From: Hydrogenophaga sp.
Lineage (GTDB): Bacteria; Pseudomonadota; Gammaproteobacteria; Burkholderiales; Burkholderiaceae_C
Length of the DNA stretch: 64,000 nucleotides
Reading direction: 5' to 3'
NCBI RefSeq assembly: GCF_019635465.1
Contig: NZ_JAHBZK010000020.1
Span: forward strand, 1-64,000
Part shown: positions 24,801 to 31,941 of the stretch, piece by piece
Position numbering within the stretch: the stretch's first letter is position 1
How the letters are laid out: every line of letters starts with the position of its first letter
The notes under the pieces: model-generated
What the model was told of the DNA's origin: nothing
The model's input: only the letters and a program-made list of their open reading frames with translations
The model's database searches: none
Made by a program: the position numbers and the translations under genes

Positions 24801-27011
24801 GAAAACGGAGTCGGTGCGAATCATCTCAATACGCTCGTCGTTTCGTCGCGATCTGGCCGCGATCTGATACAGGCACGACTTGTCAGAAAGCTGCAGAGAC
24901 TGATACCGCAGCGGAGGCAGTCGGGAAATAGAAGTGAACTGCTGGCGGGGCTCGCTGACGGAATCTACGAGTCCACGAGGCGGCTGTCACCGAGACTTGC
25001 GCTGCAGGCTCTGGGCGTCGCTCGAGTGACCGAGGAAATTATCGGACTAACGGTTGCGCGCAATCTTGCCGAAGAGCTCTACCCAGCCAGACTTGGGAGC
25101 GGGCTGGTGGCGTGGATCAGTCTGGACGAGCACACCGACTGGTTCGGCGGGCATGCCCAGGTACGCGCAGACATGTGCCGCTTGGTGCTGGAGCGAGCCG
25201 AGGATGGTCTCGTGCACATCGATGTCCTCGTGCTCGAAGGCAAGTTGCGCCAGCTGTACGACGGCCACGGTGTTTTGCAGGTGCAGCGAACCTGCGATTT
25301 CTTCCGTTCCGTACTCGGCGGACCGGGCCACGAAGGCGCACGCAATGTCGACGAAGGCATGTGGCGGGAGCAGATCGCGATGGCGGTGGAGAACCTCCCA
25401 GCGGATGCAGTCCAGATCGTGAATGCCGAGGGCAGCGGAGATCCAGACGCTGAAGCTGAACTCATACACCGCACAATCTCAGACTTCCGTTCTGGTTCGA
25501 TTCGTCTGCGGGCCATCAATGGTGTGTACTCCGCATGCCTCTGGGATAGCGAGGGCGAGAATCTGGAGCGTTCGGACAGCGACGGAGTCACCGTGCTCAG
25601 ATCGACGAAGTTCCACCTCGTTGACTACGTGCAGCTCCGGGAAGGCAGGATCTCCCGCGAGGTAGAGCAAACGACGCGAAGTGGGCCTTCGCAGGCATTG
25701 ACTCCGGTTGAGACAGCAACTCCCCAGACTGGCATCGAGAGGTTGCCCGATCACGGACTTCCGGAGCAAGTCGCGGGAGTGCAGGCCCAAACGTCCCCTG
25801 TTGCCCCGTCTGCGCCGGGCGAACCAGCACTTCCGGACGGAACAGTCATTCCAGAGAAGGCACCTGAGACCCAATCAGCAATGTCGCCCGCTTCATCGCT
25901 GCCAACCACGAGGAGGGGTCTCCCACGCGAAGCGTTGCGTCGTTCCTATGAAGACATCCTTGGCTGCTTCGCCATGCATGGAATCGCGGTATCGGCAGCG
26001 CAAGAGGAGGACGAGCCGTACATCGAAGGGCCGGCCTCAATTCTCTTCAAGGTTCGGCCGGGTCCAGGGGTAGACCCTCGCAAGGTTTCGGAAAAGGCAG
26101 CAGCCCTGAAGCTGGTTCTTCAGCTGGAGCAGGAGCAAAACGTAACCTTCAACATCGACCGAGGCTTCGTGACCATCGATGTGCCGAAGAAGCCTGAACA
26201 GCGCTACTACGTGGACGCAGTGCATACATGGTCAAGGTGGAGCCGTCCCCCAGCCGCGCTCGCGGTGCCTATCGGAGAGGATCGCATTGGACACATCGTT
26301 GAGCTGAATTTTTCGTCCTCCAACAGTCCGCACCTCCTCGTCGCGGGGACGACCGGGAGCGGCAAGTCGGAGGCGCTCAACACCATCCTGTTCGGCATGA
26401 CACGCCACTACAGTCCATCAGAGCTCCGTCTGATGCTGGTGGATCCCAAGGGAACAGAGCTCGCGCCTTTTGACGGATCTGAATATCTCGAAGGAAACAT
26501 TGGCTGGGATGACGCGGATTCGGTTGCGCTATTGAAGGCTGCCGTCGAGGAGATGGAGCTCAGATACCGACTTTTTCGATCTACCGCCAAGCGCAACCTT
26601 GCCGAGTTCAACGCGGCAGCACGCGCACAGGATCGTCTTCCCTGGTGGGTAGTGGTTCTCGATGAGTACGCCGACCTCACGCATGATCCGCAGGCAAAGA
26701 AGGAAATTGAGGCAGAGCTGAAGAGGCTCGCCCAGAAGGCACGCGCTGCGGGTATCCACGTCATCATTGCGACTCAGAAGCCAAGCGCCGAGGTCATCAG
26801 CACCAACTTGCGAAGCAACCTGCCCGCCCAGCTCGCTCTGCGCGTCAAGAGCGCCACCGAGAGTCGGGTGGTGATCGATGAGGCGGGCGCCGAGAACCTC
26901 AATGGAAAGGGCGACGGTCTTCTGAAGGCGGATGGACGCCTGACCCGTGTTCAGTGCTCGCGCGTGGATCCCTCGGCGTGGCCGACGGCCCTGCTGGGGC
27001 CTGCGACCTGA
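21822..27011 (+). CDS. DndH/DptH-like giant protein with FtsK-type ATPase
   Basis: 1729 aa. The C-terminal 250 residues are an FtsK/HerA-type motor: Walker A AGTTGSGKSEAL (about 1506-1517), LMLVDPKGTEL, Walker B WWVVVLDEYADL (about 1607-1618) and IHVIIATQKPSAEVI. A low-complexity linker (about 1280-1365) precedes it. Around residues 1117-1141 a PD-(D/E)xK-like pattern is visible (RADMCRLV, then HIDVLVLEGK). The first 1100 residues are not recognised. Size and C-terminal ATPase match DptH/DndH. The start is the ATG sharing a base with the preceding stop; a TTG three bases earlier is less likely. It ends the three-gene operon. Confidence 0.6.
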   Translation: MSRTLARVATRIATLALTRDRQAAHQCFRIKNLHADEVAQLVSEWADAARAADLEQVRLVVADSLGGAVPPQFVAEPGHSITHYRNHNRAGLVYVEISVQSDEQGLQNIFSLRDSNFLDESFDDYAKANRGVPGLLVEEAWRSAGGVASVPQLLLERLLLVISLVHPEIEPVPVRRFIAFIELACSNWVSHERLIDEVEADRIVGRTLWAMDMFPDERWNEGGAEARCRRRLEMNARHADLMDGSAELTSEDFLARVQAARFRLPDGSPMPGSDADRWRRLCSEYGLSPTDELRRQIPYEIFSQLFVKDTAGLRLGDRVRAEVDDVAPDRVAEFDALDVAAGLNARNSHDANRLLEAVPPQGMAPLADIVTAATRKSVERLAVPPRRQFFNPAIEIVRLVQRVRLDTTTSSVASIALELGNDEAAGTPTQGLFTFLFGDTLRSISAGLEGLPDACLLKPSAELISPLPVPQVLEDQSEDSDDQIREYTWDPLPLRFTLRDRDHKVLEVMDQIEWLPSPVEQFALFWFLAAALESPSLDTAGVLRVSPPTDGDDWQTPLAYRESGLDCLTPDPTHQPDAVSPLLNELVELRRGLRDSFRVSGLELERVQSYLDGWQQLLRRARERLVPDGVRSKELDAFLGTDLVAVIGSERRLMLPLHPIRLRWICGYLEQTRRLAQEFLSGIAGFADGKGEFYLDWLEKLTPRESPPIAVGNAGQLLYSRSESGWWEDFSPLTTDTGDVSFDAEAIGSIAARIVSYLDAHPYKRDGLSLLVVLPTSDSTPAEILRRITAKANRSLRISMHVAAPKSRWEAIARSVERLSETVDRGPRARLFPDRDLALIDYRAGDSLAEVLSDLQLDIAVVTHALQEQIVSQQNTEAPIERPGSFDPLQHRPLRMESGGGGGAISLVMLPKYPDPVLESWSTLAVRANRSRPVAPSQPENTDLVELRVNFQDSARLFKDLHEHCHWVITLERHISREQIESVEAGSPDVLSIENGVGANHLNTLVVSSRSGRDLIQARLVRKLQRLIPQRRQSGNRSELLAGLADGIYESTRRLSPRLALQALGVARVTEEIIGLTVARNLAEELYPARLGSGLVAWISLDEHTDWFGGHAQVRADMCRLVLERAEDGLVHIDVLVLEGKLRQLYDGHGVLQVQRTCDFFRSVLGGPGHEGARNVDEGMWREQIAMAVENLPADAVQIVNAEGSGDPDAEAELIHRTISDFRSGSIRLRAINGVYSACLWDSEGENLERSDSDGVTVLRSTKFHLVDYVQLREGRISREVEQTTRSGPSQALTPVETATPQTGIERLPDHGLPEQVAGVQAQTSPVAPSAPGEPALPDGTVIPEKAPETQSAMSPASSLPTTRRGLPREALRRSYEDILGCFAMHGIAVSAAQEEDEPYIEGPASILFKVRPGPGVDPRKVSEKAAALKLVLQLEQEQNVTFNIDRGFVTIDVPKKPEQRYYVDAVHTWSRWSRPPAALAVPIGEDRIGHIVELNFSSSNSPHLLVAGTTGSGKSEALNTILFGMTRHYSPSELRLMLVDPKGTELAPFDGSEYLEGNIGWDDADSVALLKAAVEEMELRYRLFRSTAKRNLAEFNAAARAQDRLPWWVVVLDEYADLTHDPQAKKEIEAELKRLAQKARAAGIHVIIATQKPSAEVISTNLRSNLPAQLALRVKSATESRVVIDEAGAENLNGKGDGLLKADGRLTRVQCSRVDPSAWPTALLGPAT

Positions 27012-27079
27012 TACATCGCGCTCCGCGTGAGGCGAACGCGTCTGTGTCTGCTCCCGGCCCTGAGCAGGTCACTCCACGA

Positions 27080-27154
27080 CTCCTTGACCGGCAGCCCGCC
27101 ATCGGCTTCGCGCAGGAAGCCAATGATCGGTCCATCGGTGTATCGCTGGTTCAT
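27080..27154 (-). pseudogene. Remnant of IS3-family transposase OrfA (N-terminus)
   Basis: The reading frame from ATG 27154 gives MNQRYTDGPIIGFLREADGG and then LPVKE, which matches the beginning of IS3-family OrfA proteins (typically K-RF-EEQIIGFL-EAEAG-PVK). After about 25 codons the similarity stops. No OrfB, inverted repeats or target duplication are visible, so this is a scar, 68 bp past the dptH-like stop. Confidence 0.7.
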
Positions 27155-27200
27155 CGGTCCGACCTCCTTCTCGGGTTGATCGGACTCTAGACCTACGCGC

Positions 27201-27404
27201 TACAAACATTGGGCGGTAGCGCAGGCACAAGCCAACCCCAAAGGGGTGAGCAACGCTGAGGTGGCCAGTTTGCTTGGCTTGCGAAGTGACTACGGCGGTG
27301 GCGCCAAGGACTATCTCTCGTACAGCGTGCTTGGCTTGCTGCTTCGCGAGGCCAAGGTCGAACGACTACAAAGCACGCGCAAGCATGTGGTGCGCGTGCG
27401 CTGA
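27201..27404 (+). pseudogene. 3' fragment of a gene with a winged-helix-like end
   Basis: An in-frame stretch of 67 codons ends at TGA 27402-27404. It reads YKHWAVAQAQANPKGVSNAE, then VASLLGLRSDYGGGAKDYLS, and ends in RKHVVRVR. It has no start codon of its own, and the frame is open upstream into non-coding DNA. NPKGVSNAEVASLLGL looks like a winged helix-turn-helix, as found at the end of some restriction or accessory proteins. It seems to be a gene whose 5' part was lost when the IS element or island rearranged. Confidence 0.55.
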
Positions 27405-27409
27405 AGCCC

Positions 27410-28342
27410 TCACTCCCGTTCCATCTCCAGATACACCCGGCTCCCATTCCCGGGCATCAGCTCCGCCGAATTGGCCAGGCGCTGAAAACGGGCGCCGTCA
27501 AACGACTTGATGGCGGCGCTGATGTCGGTGCCGTCGTCCACGGCTTTGCGCATGTGCTCGCGCAGGGCGAGCAGGTAGTCGCGCGTGTCCGCCTGCGCCT
27601 GAGCGAGTGTGGTGATCCGGCCGTGGCCGGGCACGATGCGTTTGGGTGCCAGGCGTTCGATCTCGGCAAAGCTGGCCAGCCACTGCCGGGTGCGACTGAA
27701 GGGCAGCACGCCCAGCATGCGGTCGACGTAGACCACGTCGCCACTGAACAGCACCTGCCGGTCTGGCAGCCAGACCATCATGTCGCCGGGGGTGTGGGCG
27801 CCGCCGCGGAGTCGCAACTCAAGCACCACGCCACCGAGTTCAAGGCGCGCGTCTTCGCCTTCGATCCAGCGGGTGGGCAACATGGGTGAGGTGCCGTCGG
27901 CCTTGGGGCCCAAGACCTGTTTGAGCGCCGCCAACTGTTCGCCGCCGCGACTGAGCATGTCGGCACGGCCGTCCGCGTGACCGATGAGTTCGGCGCCTTG
28001 CGCCGCGAAATAGGCGTTGCCCAGCCAGCGGTGGTCCTGGCCGCCGGTGTTGATGACCCACCTCACCGGCTGCTGGGTCACGCGGCGCACCGCCTCGTGG
28101 ATCTGGCGCGCGCCCTGCCAGGTGGCACCGCTGTCGATCAGCACCGCGCCGTCGCGCGTGACCACCAGACCGATGTTGGCGTTGAGGCCTTCGTTCGATG
28201 CCGTGCGGCCACCGGTTTCCCCAACGAAGGCGTACACGCCATCGGCCACGGGATCGAAGCGCACCGACACGGCGTGCGCGGACACCGGTGCCAGCAGGCT
28301 GGCCGTCGCCCAAGCAAGGATGGACAGCAGGCGTGCGCGCAT
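27410..28342 (-). CDS. Secreted metallo-beta-lactamase-fold protein lacking two Zn ligands
   Basis: 310 aa with a signal peptide (LSILAWATASLLAPVSAHA). The MBL fold is clear: IGLVVTRDGAVLIDSGAT, GGAHTPGDMMVWLPDRQVLFSGDVV (H183, D202) and PGHGRIT (H240). The usual HxHxDH motif is altered to NTGGQDHRW (98-106), keeping only D103 and H104, so at least one zinc site must differ. Such periplasmic proteins occur with quinoprotein dehydrogenases, for example alcohol oxidation relays. It is the last gene of the atu-like operon, one base after the thioesterase, so a role in terpenol oxidation is possible but unproven. Confidence 0.75.
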   Translation of the reverse strand: MRARLLSILAWATASLLAPVSAHAVSVRFDPVADGVYAFVGETGGRTASNEGLNANIGLVVTRDGAVLIDSGATWQGARQIHEAVRRVTQQPVRWVINTGGQDHRWLGNAYFAAQGAELIGHADGRADMLSRGGEQLAALKQVLGPKADGTSPMLPTRWIEGEDARLELGGVVLELRLRGGAHTPGDMMVWLPDRQVLFSGDVVYVDRMLGVLPFSRTRQWLASFAEIERLAPKRIVPGHGRITTLAQAQADTRDYLLALREHMRKAVDDGTDISAAIKSFDGARFQRLANSAELMPGNGSRVYLEMERE

Positions 28343-28343
28343 G

Positions 28344-28829
28344 TCAGCTCACGATGTAGGCGCCCGAGCCCGTCGCCATCAGCTTGCCGTCCGGCCCACG
28401 GAACTCCATGCGTGTGCTGGCCACGCGCGAGCCCAGGCGCAGCACTTCGGCCTGCATGTCGAAATGGGTGCCGATGCCGGGACGCAGGTAGTCGATGCGC
28501 AGGTCGATGGTGCCGAGCTTGCTGAAGCGCATCAGGCGCTGCTCGGGGGCTTCATCCATGTGGCGGGCGCCGATGGCGGCCATGGCGGCCAGGCCGCCCA
28601 TGGCGTCGAGGCTGGCGCTGATGACGCCGCCGTGGATGCGGTTGTGGCTGTAGTGGCCCACGAGTTCGTTGCGCATGTCGACGCGGCCGCGCACGATGCC
28701 CTCGGGCAGGATGTCGGTGACCTTGAGGCCGATGACGCTGTTGAAGACGATCCTTTCTTCGAACAGCTGCGTCAGCATCTGCACGAACTCGGGCTCGAAG
28801 GTGGCGGGAGGGGCTTTGGGGGTGCTCAT
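28344..28829 (-). CDS. Hotdog-fold acyl-CoA thioesterase
   Basis: 161 aa. The hotdog motif NRIHGGVISASLDAMGGLAA and the central IDLRIDYLRPG place it with PaaI/YiiD-type thioesterases. The ATG at 28829 overlaps the stop of the upstream acyl-CoA dehydrogenase (ATGA); a much longer open frame upstream is spurious. It may release CoA from dead-end terpenoid acyl-CoA intermediates of the operon. Confidence 0.8.
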   Translation of the reverse strand: MSTPKAPPATFEPEFVQMLTQLFEERIVFNSVIGLKVTDILPEGIVRGRVDMRNELVGHYSHNRIHGGVISASLDAMGGLAAMAAIGARHMDEAPEQRLMRFSKLGTIDLRIDYLRPGIGTHFDMQAEVLRLGSRVASTRMEFRGPDGKLMATGSGAYIVS

Positions 28830-29974
28830 AGGCCGGATTGTCGGGCCGCGAGTTCTTTCATGATCTCTTCGGCGCCACCGCCGATCATCATGACCTTGAC
28901 CTCGCGGTAGATGCGTTCGCAGGCGGTGCCGCGCATGAAGCCCATGCCGCCGAGGATCTGCACCGCCGCATCCGCGTTGGCCTGCATGGCCTGTGTGCTG
29001 TGGTTCTTGAGCAGGCACACGTTGGCCACCCAGTCCGCCCCCTCGTCGCCAGCGTCGATGTGATCGCCCAGCGCGTCCAGCCAGTGCTGGGTGGACGCGA
29101 TGCGCATGCGCATGTCCATGAGCTTGTGGCGCACCACCTGGTGTTCCACCAGCGCCTGGCCAAATGTCTTGCGCTCGCGCGCCCAGGCCAGGGCTTCGTC
29201 GTGGCAGGCCTCGGCAAAACCCAGGGCCAATGCACTCATGGCCAGGCGCTCGCCGTTGAAGTTGCCCATGATCATGCGAAAGCCCTTGTGCTCCTCGCCC
29301 AGCAGGTGCCGCGCGGGCACACGCACGCCGTCGAAGCGGATGTGCGCGGTGTCGCTGGCGTGCCAGCCCATCTTGTGCAGCGCCGTGCGCTCGATGCCTT
29401 TCGCGTCGCAAGGCACGGCGATGAGGCTGATGCCACCGGCGCCCTTGTTGACCGCATCGGTTCTGACCGCCAGCGTGATCCAGTCGCAGCGCACGCCCGA
29501 GGTGATGAAGGTCTTCTCGCCGTCGATCACGTAGTCGGCGCCGTCGCGGCGCGCCGTGGTGCGCAGGTTGGCCACGTCGCTGCCGCCGCCGGGTTCGGTA
29601 ATGCCCAGTGCGGCGATCTGCTCGCCCGCCAGCACCGGGGGGATGACCTGCGCCTGCACCTCGGGCGAGCCGTGTTTGAGGATGGGCGGCAGGCCGATGT
29701 TGTGGCTGAACAGGCTGGCCAGCAGACCACCGCTGGCGGTGCGCCGCGCCAGCAACTGCGACACCGCGTTGCGCGCGCGCCAGGGCGCGGGCGTGCCGCC
29801 CAGGTGTTCGGGGTAGCCCAGGCCCAGCAGGCCGATGTGGGCGGCCTGTTGGTACAGCGCGCGCGGAAAGCCGGCCGCTGCGTCCCAGTCGTTCACATGG
29901 GGCACCAGGGCCTCGCGCGCAAAGCGCTCCACCGTGTCGAGCAGGGCTGTGGTGTCTTGCGCAGTCCAGTTCAT
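28826..29974 (-). CDS. Acyl-CoA dehydrogenase (second copy in atu operon)
   Basis: 382 aa flavoprotein dehydrogenase. Family motifs: ALGITEPGGGSDVANLRTTA, YVIDGEKTFITSG, KMGWHASDTAHIRFDGVRVP and AVQILGGMGFMRGTACERIY. The segment after it reads MIGGGAEEIMKEL, as in the AtuD-like enzyme, so the catalytic Glu may sit on a different helix, as in isovaleryl- and long-chain enzymes. It oxidises an acyl-CoA to the enoyl-CoA using FAD and ETF. It overlaps the AtuF-like gene and the thioesterase gene by 4 bp each. Its substrate is probably a branched intermediate of the pathway. Confidence 0.88.
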   Translation of the reverse strand: MNWTAQDTTALLDTVERFAREALVPHVNDWDAAAGFPRALYQQAAHIGLLGLGYPEHLGGTPAPWRARNAVSQLLARRTASGGLLASLFSHNIGLPPILKHGSPEVQAQVIPPVLAGEQIAALGITEPGGGSDVANLRTTARRDGADYVIDGEKTFITSGVRCDWITLAVRTDAVNKGAGGISLIAVPCDAKGIERTALHKMGWHASDTAHIRFDGVRVPARHLLGEEHKGFRMIMGNFNGERLAMSALALGFAEACHDEALAWARERKTFGQALVEHQVVRHKLMDMRMRIASTQHWLDALGDHIDAGDEGADWVANVCLLKNHSTQAMQANADAAVQILGGMGFMRGTACERIYREVKVMMIGGGAEEIMKELAARQSGL

Positions 29975-31941
29975 GCGGGTACCTCAACGGCAAAGCTGAG
30001 CAGCAACTGCCCGGGTGCGACCTGCTGGCCTGCAGCCACCTGAAGCGCGTCCACCACGCCGTCGCGCGGGGCCACGATCTGGTGCTCGATCTTCATGCTC
30101 TCGATGGCCAGCAAGGCATCGCCCTTGGTCACCCGCGCGCCGGCCTGCGTGTGCACCGCCACCAGCTTGCCGTTGAAGGGCGCACGCAGCTCGCGCGCCG
30201 CACTGGCGCCGCCGGCGCGCTCGCGCGGTGCCAGGCTCAGGTCCTGCAGGGCCAGCGTGTGCGCACCGACCTGCACCTGCCAGTGGCCGTCGCCCAATGC
30301 CACCGCCTGCGCCGCATGGGTCAAGCCATCGATGGCGATCCGACCCGATGACACCAGCGCCTGGTGCGTTTGCTCCCCGTGCACGATCTGCAAGGCGCCC
30401 TGCCCCAGCTCAAGCGTCGCCAGGTCGAGCACCGCATCGCCGTGGCGCCAGCGCAAGGGGCGCGCAAACGGGCACGGCAACGACGCCATGGCCGCGTGGC
30501 CATAGACCGCTGCGATCACGCCTGCGAGCACCACATCGGCCGACGGCGCCAACGACTGGCGCAGACCGTCGCCGTGCTCGGCCAGAAAGGGGATCAGCGC
30601 CTCGCCCGCGCCGAACACCGGGTGGCGCAGGCAGGCCGCAAGAAAGTCGCGGTTGACCGGCAGGCCCAGCAGCACAGTGGTGTCCAGCGCATGGGCCAGG
30701 CGCGCAATGGCCTGCTCGCGGCTGGGTGCATGGGCGATGAGCTTGCCCAGCATGGCGTCGTAGTGCGGTGTGACCTCGGTGCCGGCTTCGATGGCGTGAT
30801 CGAAGCGCAAGCCTTCGGTCAGGGCAGGCTCGGAGAAGGCGCGCACGGTACCGGTGTGCGGCGTGAAGTGCGCGTCTTCCGCGCACAGGCGCACCTCGAT
30901 GGCGTGGCCACTGAGCCGCACCTCTGGCTGGGTCAGCGGCAAAGACTCACCGCGCGCCACGTGGATCTGCCATTCGACGAGGTCGAGGCCGGTGAGCATT
31001 TCGGTGACCGGGTGCTCGACCTGCAGCCGCGTGTTCATCTCCATCAGGAAGAACTGTGGCCCCCACGCGCCGCCTTGGGGCGACCCGGCGGCGGCGTCCG
31101 TCTCACCATCGAGCAGAAACTCCACCGTGCCCGCGCCCACGTAGCCGGCCGCCTGGGCCAGCGCCACGGCGGCGGCGCCCAGGCGCTCGCGCAGTGCCGG
31201 CGACACCGCCGGGCTGGGCGACTCTTCGATGATCTTCTGGTGGCGCCGTTGCACCGAGCAGTCGCGCTCGCCCAGGTGGACGCAGGCGCCGTGCGCGTCG
31301 GCAAACACCTGCACCTCCACATGGCGCGGTCGCAGCACGGCGCGCTCGATCAGCAGATCGGCGTTGCCGAAACCGGCCAGGGCTTCGGCGCGCGCGCTGG
31401 CCAGCGCGGCGGGCAATAGCGCCGCGTCGGTCACCAGCCGCATGCCGCGGCCGCCACCGCCGGCCACCGCCTTCACCATCACCGGGTAGCCGATGCGCTG
31501 CGCCTCGGCGGCGAAGGTGGCGTCGGCCTGGTCGCTGCCGAAGTAGCCCGGCAGCACCGGCACGCCGTGTTGTTGCGCCAGCGCCTTGGCGGCCGACTTG
31601 CTGCCCAGTGCACGGATGGCCGCGGGCGGCGGACCGACCCAGGTCAGGCCGGCGTCGATCACCGCCTGTGCGAAGTCGGCGTTCTCGCTCAGGAAGCCAT
31701 AGCCGGGGTGGACCGCATCGGCGCCCGCAGTGCGTGCAGCGGCCAGCAGCTTGTCGATGCGCAGGTAGGACTCGGCCGAGCTCGCCCCGCCCAGCGCCAC
31801 CGCCGTGGTGGCTTCGCGCACGTGCATGGCAGAGGCATCGGGCTCGCTGAACACGGCCACCGTCTCGATGCCCATGGCGTGCGCGGTGCGGATGATCCGC
31901 CGGGCAATCTCGCCGCGGTTGGCGATCAGCAATCGCTTCAT
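29971..31941 (-). CDS. atuF: Geranyl-CoA carboxylase alpha (biotin) subunit, AtuF-like
   Basis: 656 aa. Biotin carboxylase domain (residues 1-450): LLIANRGEIARRI, AVAGGGGRGMRLV, ERDCSVQRRHQKIIEESPSP, EMNTRLQVEHPVTEM. The C-terminal biotinyl domain carries the lysine in AIESMKIEHQI. It carboxylates biotin with ATP and bicarbonate. Among 3-methylcrotonyl- and geranyl-CoA carboxylases, sequence alone does not separate the alpha subunits well. The B-C-D-E-F gene order, the same as in Pseudomonas atu, favours geranyl-CoA. The ATG at 31941 overlaps the AtuE-like stop; the ATG 15 bases earlier is less likely. Confidence 0.8.
   Translation of the reverse strand: MKRLLIANRGEIARRIIRTAHAMGIETVAVFSEPDASAMHVREATTAVALGGASSAESYLRIDKLLAAARTAGADAVHPGYGFLSENADFAQAVIDAGLTWVGPPPAAIRALGSKSAAKALAQQHGVPVLPGYFGSDQADATFAAEAQRIGYPVMVKAVAGGGGRGMRLVTDAALLPAALASARAEALAGFGNADLLIERAVLRPRHVEVQVFADAHGACVHLGERDCSVQRRHQKIIEESPSPAVSPALRERLGAAAVALAQAAGYVGAGTVEFLLDGETDAAAGSPQGGAWGPQFFLMEMNTRLQVEHPVTEMLTGLDLVEWQIHVARGESLPLTQPEVRLSGHAIEVRLCAEDAHFTPHTGTVRAFSEPALTEGLRFDHAIEAGTEVTPHYDAMLGKLIAHAPSREQAIARLAHALDTTVLLGLPVNRDFLAACLRHPVFGAGEALIPFLAEHGDGLRQSLAPSADVVLAGVIAAVYGHAAMASLPCPFARPLRWRHGDAVLDLATLELGQGALQIVHGEQTHQALVSSGRIAIDGLTHAAQAVALGDGHWQVQVGAHTLALQDLSLAPRERAGGASAARELRAPFNGKLVAVHTQAGARVTKGDALLAIESMKIEHQIVAPRDGVVDALQVAAGQQVAPGQLLLSFAVEVPA

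Noticed and set aside
16501-27404. The island as an integrase-driven genomic island in a tRNA gene
   Set aside because: No integrase, tRNA or direct-repeat attachment sites were found at either edge. Only the IS3 scrap at the right edge supports mobility.
28344-29993. A 549-codon minus-strand frame ending in the thioesterase
   Set aside because: Only the last 161 codons look like a protein. The rest overlaps the acyl-CoA dehydrogenase in another frame; the ATGA overlap at 28829 gives the real start.
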